From NCBI GenBank assembly GCA_963825565.1, contig CAWGTW010000008.1:133898-197897 (forward strand): a stretch of 64,000 bases of DNA. The letters are read 5' to 3'. The position numbers were made by a program, and so were the translations under genes. The notes beneath the pieces were generated by a model. It was not told the origin of the DNA. It was given only the letters and a program-made list of their open reading frames with translations, and searched no databases. The DNA is from JBFGCT01 sp963825565. GTDB taxonomy: Bacteria > Actinomycetota > Acidimicrobiia > Acidimicrobiales > Ilumatobacteraceae. This document shows positions 31,307-40,314 of this stretch, piece after piece; the first letter of the stretch is position 1, and every line of letters starts with the position of its first letter.

Positions 31307-33249
31307 GATGCCACCTCCGAGTCGTTGCTGTTGTCGGCGGTCGCGCCGCCGGACGTGTCGTCGGTGAGCGAGGCGAGCGTCTGTTCGATCGCGTCCTCGA
31401 TCTCGCGGGACTTGAACGGCAGGCCCTGCACCTTCGACAGCACCTGGGCGTCGACGAGGTACTTGCCGCGAATGACGGTCGTGAGCTGGCCGGCGTTGAG
31501 CTCGGGGACGATCACCCGCCGGTAGCGGTGGAGGATCTCGCCGAGATCCGGCGGCAGCGGGTTGAGGTGGACGAGGTGGGCCTTGGCGACCTTGTGGCCC
31601 GCCCGCCTCATGCGCTGCACCGCAGCGTCGATCGCCGCCCACGTCGATCCCCATCCCAACACCAAGACGTCGGCGTCGTCGTCGCCCTCGACGACCGTCG
31701 GCGGGATGTCGGCCGTGATCGCCTCGATCTTCGCCGCCCGCAGCCGGGTCATCCGCTCGTGGTTGTCCGGCGTGTAGTCGATGTTGCCGGCGCCGTCCTT
31801 CTTCTCGATGCCACCGACGCGGTGCATCAGGTGCGGCGTGCCCGGGATCGCCCACGGCCGGGCGAGCGTCGTCTCGTCGCGCAGGTAGGGCCAGAACACC
31901 TCGTTGCCGTCGGCATCGGTGTGGTTGAACTCGGTGGCGAACGGCACCGAGATGTCCGGGAGCGAGTCGAGATCGGGCAGCAGCCACGGTTCGGACCCGT
32001 TGGCCAGGTAGCCGTCGGACAGCAGGATCACCGGCGTGCGGTACTTGAGCGCGATGCGCACCGCCTCGATCGCAGCGTGGAAGCAGTGCGCCGGGCTGTA
32101 CGCGGCGACAACGGGAAGCGGGGCCTCGCCGTGGCGCCCGAACAGGGCGATGTTCAGGTCCGACGCCTCGGTCTTGGTCGGCAGGCCGGTCGAGGGTCCG
32201 CCGCGCTGGATGTCGACGATCAGCAGCGGCAGCTCGACGGAGACCCCCAGCGAGATCGTCTCGCTCTTGAGGGCGAGGCCCGGCCCGCTCGTGGTCGTGA
32301 CCCCGAGGTGGCCGGCGAACGCCGCACCGAGGGCCATGCCGACCGCGGCGATCTCGTCTTCGGCCTGCATCGTGCGGATACCGAAGTGCTTGTGCTTGGA
32401 GAGCTCGTGCAGGATGTCGCTGGCCGGCGTGATCGGGTACGAACCGAGCGTGACCGGGAGCTTGCCGAGCTGGCCGGCGGCGACGATCCCCCAGGCCAGC
32501 GCGGTGTTGCCGGTGACGCTCGTGTACTCGCCTGCGGGCAGCTTGGCCGGGCGCACCTCGAACCGGTGGCCGACCGCCTCGGTCGTCTCGCCGAAGTTGA
32601 ACCCGGCGAGGAACGACGCCCGGTTGGCGGCCCGTACCTGCTCGTTCTTGGCGAACTGCTTGTCGATCCACTCGAGCGTCGGCTCGGTCGGGCGGGTGTA
32701 CATCCACGAGACCAGGCCGAGGGCGAACAGGTTCTTGGAGCGCTCGGCGTCGCGCGGCTTGACCCCGAGCGGGGCGCAGACCTCCTTGGTCAGGCTGGTC
32801 ATCGGCACCCGCAGCAGCCGGTAGTGCGACAGGCTGCCGTTGTCGAGCGGGTTCTCGGTGTAGCCCGCCTTCTCCAGGTTGCGTTCCTCGAAGGCGTCCT
32901 CGTTGACGATCAGCGTGCCACCGGACTCGAGCCGGTGCAGTTCGGCCATCAGCGCCGCCGGGTTCATCGCGACCAGCACGTTGGGATCGTCGCCCGGCGT
33001 CGTGATGTCGTGGTCGGCGATGTTGACCTGGAACGCGGAGACCCCGCTGACCGAGCCTGCGGGGGCGCGGATCTCGGCCGGGAAGTCCGGCATCGTCGAC
33101 AGGTCGTTGCCGAAGCCGGCACTCACCGACGTGAATCGGCTGCCGGTGAGCTGCATCCCGTCGCCGGAGTCGCCGGCGAAGCGGACGACGAGATGATCGA
33201 GGACTCGATCGCCGTCGGCCCCGTCGGGCCGTTCGATCGTGTCGGTCAT
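31303..33249 (-). CDS. korA: 2-oxoacid:ferredoxin oxidoreductase, fused gamma-alpha subunit
   Basis: A 648-residue protein. The N-terminal gamma domain (about residues 15-200) contains VRFAGDSGDGMQLTGSRF and STMPDFPAEIRAPAGSVSGVS. The alpha pyrimidine-binding domain follows with GSYPITPASDILHEL, QAEDEIAAVGMALGAAFAG, TTTSGPGLALKSE and VDIQRGGPSTGLPTKTEASDL. The transketolase C-terminal domain carries LVLGWGSTWAAIDAAV and VPELNAGQLT. This gamma-alpha fusion is typical of actinobacterial KorA. It is the first gene of the korAB operon; the divergent promoter region with the ligase is 33250-33389. Confidence 0.94.
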   Translation of the reverse strand: MTDTIERPDGADGDRVLDHLVVRFAGDSGDGMQLTGSRFTSVSAGFGNDLSTMPDFPAEIRAPAGSVSGVSAFQVNIADHDITTPGDDPNVLVAMNPAALMAELHRLESGGTLIVNEDAFEERNLEKAGYTENPLDNGSLSHYRLLRVPMTSLTKEVCAPLGVKPRDAERSKNLFALGLVSWMYTRPTEPTLEWIDKQFAKNEQVRAANRASFLAGFNFGETTEAVGHRFEVRPAKLPAGEYTSVTGNTALAWGIVAAGQLGKLPVTLGSYPITPASDILHELSKHKHFGIRTMQAEDEIAAVGMALGAAFAGHLGVTTTSGPGLALKSETISLGVSVELPLLIVDIQRGGPSTGLPTKTEASDLNIALFGRHGEAPLPVVAAYSPAHCFHAAIEAVRIALKYRTPVILLSDGYLANGSEPWLLPDLDSLPDISVPFATEFNHTDADGNEVFWPYLRDETTLARPWAIPGTPHLMHRVGGIEKKDGAGNIDYTPDNHERMTRLRAAKIEAITADIPPTVVEGDDDADVLVLGWGSTWAAIDAAVQRMRRAGHKVAKAHLVHLNPLPPDLGEILHRYRRVIVPELNAGQLTTVIRGKYLVDAQVLSKVQGLPFKSREIEDAIEQTLASLTDDTSGGATADNSNDSEVAS

Positions 33250-33389
33250 GTCTGTTCCCCCGTTTGGGTCGGTGGCGGGGCGTCCACCGCCGTCCCGCTC
33301 GATCGCCCCGGCACCGTTGCAGGGACGTCTCGCCTACGAACCGTAGTGCCCGAATACCGGGAAGTGAGGGACGAAGGTCCACACTTTCG

Positions 33390-34914
33390 ATGATGTCCAC
33401 CCCGTTCGTCGACGTCGCCCGGGTCTCGGACGCCGTCGCGGCGACCACCAAGCGCAACGACAAGGTGGCCGCGCTCGCCGCCGTGCTCGCCGGCCTCGCA
33501 CCGGACGAGGTCCGGCCGGCGGTCGCGTTTCTGACCGGCACGACGACGCTCGGGCGCGTCGGCGTCGGCTGGTCGACGCTGTCGGAGGTCAGGGTTCCAC
33601 CGGCGAGCGAGCCGACGCTCACCGTCGGCGACGTCGAGCGGGCGGTGCAGGTCTTGGCCGCGATGGCCGGCCAGGGCGTGATGGCCGCCCGCCGGGAGCG
33701 GTTGGCGGAGCTGCTCGGCGCCGCCACCGAGCCCGAGCAGCGGCTGCTGTACGGCATCCTCGCGCGGGGAACTGCGCCAGGGGGCGCTCGAAGGGGTGAT
33801 GGCGACGGCGGTGGCGAAGGCGGCCGCAGTGCCGGTCGTCTCCGTCCGGCGGGCGGCGATGATGGCAGGCGACCTCGGGACCGCGGCCGCCGCCGCGCTC
33901 CGGGGTGGGCGCGCCGCGCTCGACGCGGTGTCGCTCGAACCGTTGCGCCCGGTCCAGCCGATGCTGGCGAGTGCCGCTGCGGACCTCGCCGAGGCGCTCG
34001 GCGAGGGAGGCCCGGCGTCGGTCGAGTGGAAGCTGGACGGGGCGCGCATCCAGGCCCATCGCCGGGGCGCCGAGGTCGGCCTCTTCACCCGCAACCTGAA
34101 CGACGTCACCGATCGCTTCCCCGGCGTCGTCGAGGTCGTGGCCGCGCTCCCCGGTGGCGACCTGGTCCTCGACGGCGAGGTGATGGGACTGCTCGACGAC
34201 GGGTCGCCGCGGCGGTTCCAGGACACGATGGGCGACTTCGGGGCCGAGCGGGCGGCCGGGCGCGGGGAGGGGCTGCGGGCGTTCTTCTTCGACATCCTCT
34301 ACTGCGATGGTGCCGCGGTGCACGACGAGCCGCTGTCGGTCCGCCGCGAGCTGCTGGCGGCGACGGTGCCCGAGCGTGCCCGGCTGCCGTCGATCGTCAC
34401 CGCCGACCCGGCCGAAGCCGACGCGTTCCTCGCCGGTGCCGTGCGCGCCGGCCACGAGGGGGTGATGGTCAAGGACCTCGACCGGACCTACGAGGCCGGC
34501 CGGCGTGGCGCGGCGTGGCGCAAGGTCAAGCCGGTGCACACGTTCGACCTGGTCGTGCTCGCGGTCGAGTGGGGACACGGCCGGCGCACCGGATGGCTGT
34601 CCAACCTCCACCTCGGCGCCAGGGCCGGCGGATCGGCGACCGAGTTCGTGATGGTCGGCAAGACGTTCAAGGGGTTGACCGACGAGCTCCTCCGGTGGCA
34701 GACCGAGCGGTTCCTCGGGTTGGAGATCGGGCGCGAGGGCCACGTCGTGCACGTCCGGCCCGAGCAGGTCGTGGAGATCGCGGTCGACGGCGTACAGGTG
34801 TCGGCGCGCTACCCGGGCGGCGTGGCGTTGCGCTTCGCCCGGGTCCGCCGCTACCGCCCCGACAAGTCGCCGGCCGACGCCGACACGATCGACACGGTTC
34901 GGGAGCTGCTGTGA
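33390..34914 (+). CDS. ATP-dependent DNA ligase, LigB-like, with one frameshift
   Basis: About 508 codons once the frame is restored. The N-terminal DNA-binding domain (MMSTPFVDVARVSDAVAATT to LYGILAR) is in one frame. At the G-run 33766-33769 the frame shifts, and the protein continues LRQGALEGVMATAVAKAAAVP and then the adenylation domain. EWKLDGARIQAHR carries the AMP-accepting Lys, FTRNLNDVTDRFP is motif III, and VLDGEVMGL, EGVMVKDLDRTYEAGRRG and WRKVKPVH (motif V) complete the core. The OB domain follows to 34914. It resembles mycobacterial LigB, an accessory ligase. ATG 33390 and 33393 are both possible starts. The frameshift would truncate the ligase if real. Confidence 0.88.
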
Positions 34915-34931
34915 CGTGCCGTGTGCCATGC

Positions 34932-34960
34932 CCCTGTTCGGGGTCGGACTCCGAACAGGG
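34932..34960 (+). terminator. hairpin terminator after the ligase
   Basis: CCCTGTTCGG (34932-34941) pairs with CCGAACAGGG (34951-34960) around a nine-base loop, 17 bases after the ligase stop. No T-run follows. Confidence 0.65.
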
Positions 34961-34962
34961 TG

Positions 34963-35015
34963 CGGACCAGGCGCGGACCAGGCGCGGACCAGGCGCGGAC
35001 CAGGCGCGGACCAGG
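34963..35015. repeat. five tandem copies of an 11-bp unit
   Basis: CGGACCAGG with a two-base CG spacer recurs five times at exactly 11-bp spacing (starts 34963, 34974, 34985, 34996, 35007). It lies just upstream of the small lipoprotein and thymidine kinase genes, close to one helical turn per unit. Confidence 0.85.
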
Positions 35016-35059
35016 GAGCGGGCGGGGCATGGGCGGGATCAGGCCGTAGTGTCGGGGAC

Positions 35060-35227
35060 GTGAAGCGCAACGTCGCCGTGCTCGCGATCGTCGTGCTGGC
35101 GGCCGCCTGCACGGGCGGTGACGGCGGGAACCAGCGGCCGCTCGACCGGATCGACGGGCCGGCGACGGTCGACTCCGGATTCCTCGGCGACAACGGGTCC
35201 GACGGGCGCTCCGAGCAGGGAGGGTAG
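35060..35227 (+). CDS. small putative lipoprotein
   Basis: A 55-residue protein from GTG 35060 with GGGGA just upstream. The signal peptide KRNVAVLAIVVLAAAC ends in a lipobox LAAAC with the acylated Cys at about residue 17. The mature part is only about 39 residues, Gly/Asp-rich (TGGDGGNQRPLDRIDGPATV) and probably unstructured. The stop is 13 bases before the thymidine kinase start, so the two may share a transcript. No homologue recognised. Confidence 0.6.
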   Translation: MKRNVAVLAIVVLAAACTGGDGGNQRPLDRIDGPATVDSGFLGDNGSDGRSEQGG

Positions 35228-35240
35228 GGTCCGGGGCCGC

Positions 35241-35843
35241 ATGGCAACGCTCCGTTTCAGCTTCGGCACGATGGGCTCCGGCAAGAGCACGGTCGCCCTC
35301 CAGATCCACCACAATCTGACCAGTCGCGAGCTGTACGGGTTGTTGCTGACGACGCTCGATCGTGAAGGGCACCAGGTGACGAGCCGGCTCGGCGTCGCCG
35401 CGCCGGCGGTCGACGTGAGCCCCGACCTCGACCTGTACAAGCTGGCCGCCGACAACTGGCCGATCCACTACATGGTCTGCGACGAGGTCCAGTTCTACAC
35501 GCCCGAGCAGTGCGACCAGCTCGCCCGGGTGGTCGACGACCTCGAGGTCGACGTGTACGCCTTCGGCCTCCTGACCGACTTCCGCGGCCTGCTCTTCGAC
35601 GGCACGCGGCGGATGCTGGAGATCGCCGACGACCACGAGCCGCTGCAGGTCGAGGCGCGCTGCTGGTGCGGTGCTCGGGCGACCCACAATGCGCGCGTCG
35701 TCAACGGCGTCGTCACCTACGAGGGCGACACCGTCGTCGTCGGCGACACGTCCGACTCCGAGGATCAGCCGCTCTTCGGCGACACGGTCCGCTACGAGCT
35801 GCTCTGCCGCAACCACTTCCGCCACGCCGACCTCGGCGGCTGA
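35241..35843 (+). CDS. tdk: thymidine kinase (type II)
   Basis: A 200-residue enzyme. It has P-loop SFGTMGSGKSTVALQ, the Walker B / lasso element MVCDEVQFYTPEQ, and VDVYAFGLLTDFRG. The zinc domain has Cys in RCWCGARATHNARV and a CRNH motif near the C terminus. YEGDTVVVGD is at the thymidine-binding region. It phosphorylates thymidine to dTMP in salvage. Length is typical of the tetrameric bacterial type. It converges on the membrane gene at 35878 with a shared palindromic terminator between them. Confidence 0.94.
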   Translation: MATLRFSFGTMGSGKSTVALQIHHNLTSRELYGLLLTTLDREGHQVTSRLGVAAPAVDVSPDLDLYKLAADNWPIHYMVCDEVQFYTPEQCDQLARVVDDLEVDVYAFGLLTDFRGLLFDGTRRMLEIADDHEPLQVEARCWCGARATHNARVVNGVVTYEGDTVVVGDTSDSEDQPLFGDTVRYELLCRNHFRHADLGG

Positions 35844-35851
35844 GCGCGGAT

Positions 35852-35880
35852 TGACACCCGGTGTCAGACACCGGGTGTCA
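35852..35880. terminator. bidirectional palindromic terminator
   Basis: TGACACCCGGTGT (35852-35864) and ACACCGGGTGTCA (35868-35880) form a perfect 13-bp stem with a CAG loop. It lies between the convergent tdk and membrane gene and its right arm includes the latter's stop codon. The core matches the terminator at 30253-30279. Confidence 0.8.
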
Positions 35881-36336
35881 TGCGGTGCGATCGGCGGCGC
35901 GGCACAGCCAGGCGATGCCGGCGGCCATCGACATGCCCCCGAGGCGGAGGAAGACGCCGTCGATCTCACCGTCGTCATTGACATAGATGTTGACGATCGC
36001 CACCGCACCGATGAACACCATCGTGATGGCGATGGCGGCGACGAGCCGGATCAGTGTGACCAGCCAGGGTTCGCGATCCTGCCCGGCGAGCCACGTGGCG
36101 GCGACCGCGGCGGCGGCAGCCGGCGCGAGCACGACCAGGTTGGGCGGCAGCATCACGAACGACAGCACCTCGATCCGCTGGTCCCAGACGCCGAACGGCG
36201 ACCCCGCCCCGCCGGTCGAGCGGACGCGCTCGAGCTGGAAGGCGAGGAACCCGAACGACCCCCCGAGCAGCAGCCAACCAGCGACGGTCAGGTGATGGAC
36301 CAGCGCTGCGGTCCTGGCGCCGTCAGTCCCAGGCAC
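35878..36336 (-). CDS. four-helix membrane protein
   Basis: A 152-residue integral membrane protein. Helices are at about residues 12-34 (ALVHHLTVAGWLLLGGSFGFLAF), 57-85 (VLSFVMLPPNLVVLAPAAAAAVAATWL), 93-118 (LVTLIRLVAAIAITMVFIGAVAIVNI) and 128-147. The loop after helix 3 is acidic (YVNDDGEID). No family recognised. It overlaps the start of its range with the P450 stop region (36323-36336), so it sits directly downstream of the P450 gene on the same strand and may be co-transcribed with it. Confidence 0.65.
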   Translation of the reverse strand: MPGTDGARTAALVHHLTVAGWLLLGGSFGFLAFQLERVRSTGGAGSPFGVWDQRIEVLSFVMLPPNLVVLAPAAAAAVAATWLAGQDREPWLVTLIRLVAAIAITMVFIGAVAIVNIYVNDDGEIDGVFLRLGGMSMAAGIAWLCRAADRTA

Positions 36337-37579
36337 ACTCGAGCCGCTTGATCCCGTTGATGAAGTTGCTCTGCAGGTAGTCGGGCTCGCCGATGATCCG
36401 CAGCGACGGCATGCGGCGGCGGATCTCGTCGAACATGACCGTCATCTCCCGGCGGGCGAGGTTGGCGCCGAGGCAGAAGTGCGGCCCGCCGGCGCCGAAC
36501 CCGATCTGGGCCGGCTGGATCGGCCGGGTCACGTCGAACCGGTACGGGTCGTCGTACACCCGCTCGTCGCGATTTCCGGAGTTGTAGAACATGACGACCT
36601 TCTCGCCGGCGGCGATCGGCTGGCCGGCGATCTCGGTGTCGTCGGTCGCCGTGCGGCGGAAGTGGATCACCGGCGTCGCCCAGCGCACGATCTCCTCGAC
36701 GGCGGTCCTGGCGTGCGTCTCGAAGTCGCCGAAGAGCAGGTCGCGCTGGTCGGGGTGGTCGGTCAGCGCCTTCATGCCGTGGCTGATCGCGTTGCGGGTC
36801 GTCTCGTTGCCGGCCACGACGAGCAGGATGAAGAACGACCCGAACTCCTGGGCGCTCAGTTGCTCGCCGTCGACCTCGGCGTTCATCATCACCGACGTGA
36901 TGTCGTCGGTCGGGTTCGCCCGCCGCTCCTCGCCCAGCGCCTGGGCGTACATGAACATCTCCAGCGACTGCGTCATCAGGTCCTCGTACGAGGTGACGAA
37001 GTCCGGGTCGCCGACGCCGAGGATCGTGTTCGTCCAGGCGAAGATCTTGGCGTTGTCCTCGGTCGGGATTCCCATCATGTCGCAGATGATCTCCAGCGGC
37101 AGCGCGGCGGCGACGTGCTCGACGAAGTCGCACCGCTGGTCGGGGAACCGTTCGAGCAGCCGGTCGACGATCACCGCCGCCTTGTCGTGGACGTACCCCT
37201 CGACGCGGCCGATCTCCCGGGGGGTGAACCCCTTGGACACGATCGTGCGCAGCCGGAAGTGCTTGGGGTCGTCCATGTTGATCATCGACCCGAAGAACTC
37301 GTTCATCTCCTGGGGCAGGTCGCCGATGTTGGAACCCTGACCCGAGCAGAAGAGCTTGGGATTGCGGCTGACGTGCCAGATGTCGTCGTGGCGGGTCAGC
37401 GCGTAGTAGCCGGCCCCGGGCGGGAACGGGAAGTCCTCGAGCAGCCGTTCCTCGTAGTGCACGAGCTCGGGCGTGTTGCGCAGCGTGAGGAACGCACCCT
37501 CGCGGACGTCGCGCGGGCCGGCCCAGAACTCGAGGTCGGACAGATCGAACGCATCGAGCGGCACAGGAGTGGGCGTCAT
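36323..37579 (-). CDS. cytochrome P450, CYP125/CYP142-like
   Basis: A 418-residue soluble P450. The I-helix oxygen-binding motif is LVVAGNETTRN. The ExxR pair is in AVEEIVRWATPV, and the heme loop FGAGGPHFCLGANLARREM holds the thiolate Cys at about residue 365. The N-terminal SGQGSNIGDLP, INMDDPKHFRLRTIVSKGFTP and PTEDNAKIFAWTNTILG blocks resemble actinobacterial sterol-side-chain P450s (CYP125, CYP124, CYP142 group). A thiolase lies 1.3 kb away, as in mycobacterial cyp125-fadA5, which weakly supports sterol or branched-lipid oxidation. Redox partners are not encoded nearby. Confidence 0.9.
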   Translation of the reverse strand: MTPTPVPLDAFDLSDLEFWAGPRDVREGAFLTLRNTPELVHYEERLLEDFPFPPGAGYYALTRHDDIWHVSRNPKLFCSGQGSNIGDLPQEMNEFFGSMINMDDPKHFRLRTIVSKGFTPREIGRVEGYVHDKAAVIVDRLLERFPDQRCDFVEHVAAALPLEIICDMMGIPTEDNAKIFAWTNTILGVGDPDFVTSYEDLMTQSLEMFMYAQALGEERRANPTDDITSVMMNAEVDGEQLSAQEFGSFFILLVVAGNETTRNAISHGMKALTDHPDQRDLLFGDFETHARTAVEEIVRWATPVIHFRRTATDDTEIAGQPIAAGEKVVMFYNSGNRDERVYDDPYRFDVTRPIQPAQIGFGAGGPHFCLGANLARREMTVMFDEIRRRMPSLRIIGEPDYLQSNFINGIKRLECAWD

Positions 37580-37608
37580 GGCAGTGACTGTAGATACCGT
37601 GCACGACC

Positions 37609-38325
37609 ATGATGCAGTTGACCGACATCGAACGGGTCCTCGTCGTGATGGCCCACCCCGACGACGTCGACTTCGGGGCCGCGGGGACGGTCGCCAACCT
37701 GACCGACGCCGGGGTCGAGGTCGTCTACTGCCTCGTGACCGACGGCCAGGCCGGCGGCTTCGATCACACGATCCCGCGCGACGAGATGGCGTCGATCCGC
37801 CGGCAGGAGCAGACCAAGGCGGCCGCCGAGGTCGGCGTCACCGACCTGCGCTTCCTCGGCTACATGGACGGCACCGTCGAGGTCGGCCTCGAGTTGCGCC
37901 ACGACCTCAGCAGGGTGATCCGCGAGGTCCGCCCGCAGGTCGTGATCACCCAGATGCCGATCCGCAACCTGGCGTCGACCTACGGGTCGCACCCCGACCA
38001 CATCGCCACCGGCGAGGCGACGATGTGCGCGGTCTACCCCGACGCCCGCAACCCGTTCGCGTTCCCGGGCACGACGTGTGCCGAGCTCGAGGACTGGGCG
38101 GTCGACGAGGTGTGGATCGCATTCGGGCGCGACGGCGAGGATGTGGTCGACATCACCGCACAGCTCGAACGCAAGATCCGGGCGCTGCTCTGCCACGAGA
38201 GCCAGCACCGCGACCCCGAAGCCCTGGTCGAGCGGGTGCACGACTGGTGGAAGGGGATCGCCGCCGAGCACGGGCTGCCGGAGGGTTCGAGCGCGGAGTC
38301 GTTCCTGGTCGTCGATACACGCTGA
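37609..38325 (+). CDS. PIG-L / LmbE-family zinc deacetylase
   Basis: A 238-residue protein. The zinc motif VVMAHPDDVDFGAAG (His, Asp, Asp) is at about residues 13-27. YCLVTDGQAGGFDHTIPRDEMASIRRQEQ follows, and the third zinc ligand lies in YGSHPDHIATGEA. This is the fold of MshB (GlcNAc-Ins deacetylase) and Mca (mycothiol S-conjugate amidase). A detoxifying amidase or glycan deacetylase role is likely; the substrate is unknown. The start is ATG 37609 (a second Met follows). It is divergent from the P450 with 29 bases between the starts. Confidence 0.88.
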   Translation: MMQLTDIERVLVVMAHPDDVDFGAAGTVANLTDAGVEVVYCLVTDGQAGGFDHTIPRDEMASIRRQEQTKAAAEVGVTDLRFLGYMDGTVEVGLELRHDLSRVIREVRPQVVITQMPIRNLASTYGSHPDHIATGEATMCAVYPDARNPFAFPGTTCAELEDWAVDEVWIAFGRDGEDVVDITAQLERKIRALLCHESQHRDPEALVERVHDWWKGIAAEHGLPEGSSAESFLVVDTR

Positions 38326-38388
38326 CCGCGATCCGGGGTTGTCTCAACTTCTCCTCAAGTTGCCGGCGGTGTCGGCCGATGACGACCT

Positions 38389-38805
38389 GTGAGGTTCCCG
38401 ATCACGACCGACGTGCTCCGCCGCCGTCGTCGCCCGGTGGACACCGGCCTGATGCAGCACCGGCGCCGCCTCGACCTCGATGGGGGAGCGGCGTCGATGC
38501 CGACGACCATGATCTCGATCGAGGTGCGGTACTTCGGCAACCTGACGCGCCGCCAGAAGCGGGCGCTGTGCGAGGACGTCATCCGCCGCACCGAGTTGCG
38601 CCTGCCCGAATTGCTCCGCGCCTCGGACGTCACCTACCGCGAGGGCCGGTCGCGGGTCTGCGTGCTGCTCCCCGACACGTCGCGGGAGGATGCCGAGATC
38701 GTGGTCGATCGGATGCGCCGGGCGATGGACCTCGAGCTGCTGCCGACGGTGGCGACGGTGGCGATCGAGGTCAGCACCTCCGGCGGGCCGTCCAAGCCCG
38801 CCTGA
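38389..38805 (+). CDS. short protein with degenerate GGDEF-like domain
   Basis: A 138-residue protein from GTG 38389. The pattern MISIEVRYFGNLTRRQKRALCEDVIRR followed by REGRSRVCVLLPDTSREDAEIVVDRMRRAM resembles the C-terminal part of GGDEF diguanylate cyclases (FxxLLPxTxxxxAxxxAxRIRxAL). The GG(D/E)EF catalytic loop is absent. It is probably not a cyclase, and may be an unrelated regulator. The start region has a CAACTT-6-AAGTTG inverted repeat (38345-38362), possibly an operator. I do not assign a function. Confidence 0.5.
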   Translation: MRFPITTDVLRRRRRPVDTGLMQHRRRLDLDGGAASMPTTMISIEVRYFGNLTRRQKRALCEDVIRRTELRLPELLRASDVTYREGRSRVCVLLPDTSREDAEIVVDRMRRAMDLELLPTVATVAIEVSTSGGPSKPA

Positions 38806-38893
38806 CCGGCCGCGCCGGCCGCGCCGCACGGCCCCGGTCGGGCCGCACGCTCCGGTTGGTTCTGGCTACCGGCCGGTAACTATCGTCGCAGCC

Positions 38894-40097
38894 ATGACCG
38901 AAGCAGTGATCGTCGCAACCGCCCGCAGCCCGATCGGGCGCGCCGTCAAGGGTTCGCTCGTCGACCTCCGTCCCGACGACATGTCGGCCCAGATCGTGCG
39001 GGCGCTGATGACCAAGGTGCCCGAGGTGCAGCGCGTCCGACGTCGAAGACCTGATCATGGGATGCGGGCAGCCGGCCGGGGAGGCGGGCTTCAACCTCGG
39101 GCGGATCGTCGCCGGCCTGGCGGGCCTCGACGACGTCCCCGGCGTGACGGTCAACCGCTACTGCTCCTCCAGCCTGCAGACGATCCGGATGGCAGCCCAC
39201 GCGATCAAGGCCGGCGAGGGCGACTGCTTCATCGCCGCCGGCGTCGAAGCGGTCAGCCGGTACGGCTCCGGTGCCAGCGACACCGCGCCGAACCCGATCT
39301 TCAAGGTGCCGGGTACCCGCACCGCACTTCGCGCCGAAGGCGGTCAACCCGACTGGACGCCGCCCGACGGGTTGCCCGACTTCTACATCGCGATGGGCCA
39401 GACCGCGGAGAACGTCCGCGAGATCGAGCACGTCACTCGCGAGGAGATGGACGAGTTCGGTGCCCGCAGCCAGCAGCGCGCGGTCGCCGCGGTCGAGCGG
39501 GGCCACTTCGAGGGGGAGATCACCCCGCTGACCCTGCCCGACGGCACGGTCGTGTCGGCCGACGACGGACCCCGGCCCGGCACGACGGTCGAGAAGCTCG
39601 CCGGCTTGAAGCCGGTGTTCCGTCCCGACGGCGAGATCACCGCCGGCAACGCGTGCCCGCTGAACGACGGTGCGGCGGCCGTGATGGTGATGAGCGAGAC
39701 GCGGGCCGCCGAGCTCGGGTTGAAGCCGCTGGCGCGCATCGTTTCGTCCGGCCTGAGCGGGCTCAACCCCGAGATCATGGGCCTCGGCCCGATCGATGCC
39801 AGCCGGCAGGCGATGAAGCGGGCCGGGATGAGCGCCGACGACATCGACCTCGTCGAGATCAACGAGGCGTTCGCCGCCCAGGTCATCCCGTCGGCCAAGC
39901 ATCTCGGGTTCGGCCTCGACAAGGTCAACGTCAACGGTGGGGCGATCGCCCTCGGCCACCCGTTCGGCATGACCGGTGCGCGCATCATGACCACCCTGAT
40001 CCACAACCTGCAGACCGAGGACAAGACGATCGGCCTGGAGACGATGTGCGTCGGCGGCGGTCAGGGCATGGCGATGATCGTCGAACGCCTGAGCTGA
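38894..40097 (+). CDS. thiolase (acetyl-CoA C-acyltransferase), with one frameshift
   Basis: About 400 codons after correction. The N terminus EAVIVATARSPIGRAVKGSL is in one frame up to KVPEVQ. A one-base shift at about 39030-39037 is needed to join SDVEDLIMGCGQPAGEAGF. After that come the acylated Cys in VNRYCSSSLQTIRMAA, NEAFAAQVIPSAKHLG, GGAIALGHPFGMTGAR (catalytic His) and ETMCVGGGQGMAMIVE (second Cys). It is a degradative-type thiolase of the FadA family. Proximity to the CYP125-like P450 allows a link to sterol or fatty-acid side-chain breakdown, but no other beta-oxidation gene is present. Confidence 0.87.
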
Positions 40098-40126
40098 GGC
40101 CCGCCGACCCGGTCCCACCCATCCGC

Positions 40127-40154
40127 CCGATCCGGTCCGCCCGATCCGGTCCGC
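40127..40154. repeat. 14-bp direct repeat, two copies
   Basis: CCGATCCGGTCCGC is repeated exactly at 40127-40140 and 40141-40154, just after the thiolase stop and before the tandem hairpins. Confidence 0.75.
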
Positions 40155-40170
40155 CCGCCCCCAGCACGTT

Positions 40171-40275
40171 TGTGTGACCGAATACGCCGTGGTTCGCGAT
40201 GTTCGGTCACACAGATCGCGGGGCCGACGATTTGTGTGACCGAATACGTCGGACGTCGCGACGTTCGGTCACACA
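40171..40275. repeat. two tandem hairpins with identical 12-bp stems
   Basis: TGTGTGACCGAA...TTCGGTCACACA occurs twice: arms 40171-40182 / 40202-40213, and 40233-40244 / 40264-40275, with a 62-base period. The loop middles differ (CCGTGGTTCGCG versus TCGGACGTCGCGACG), while stems and the flanking TTTGTGTG / ACACAGAT are conserved. It lies between the convergent thiolase and 40315 genes. Confidence 0.9.
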
Positions 40276-40314
40276 GATTCCGGCTCGGAATGTCTGTGAG
40301 CGCCGCGCCGACGC

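Noticed and set aside
29183..31525. 780-codon ABC ATPase fusion
   Set aside because: The extension beyond about 30090 arises from a frameshift and runs antisense through korB; the true end is 30254.
40127..40275. CRISPR-like repeats
   Set aside because: Only two hairpin copies, palindromic loops instead of unique spacers, and no cas genes.
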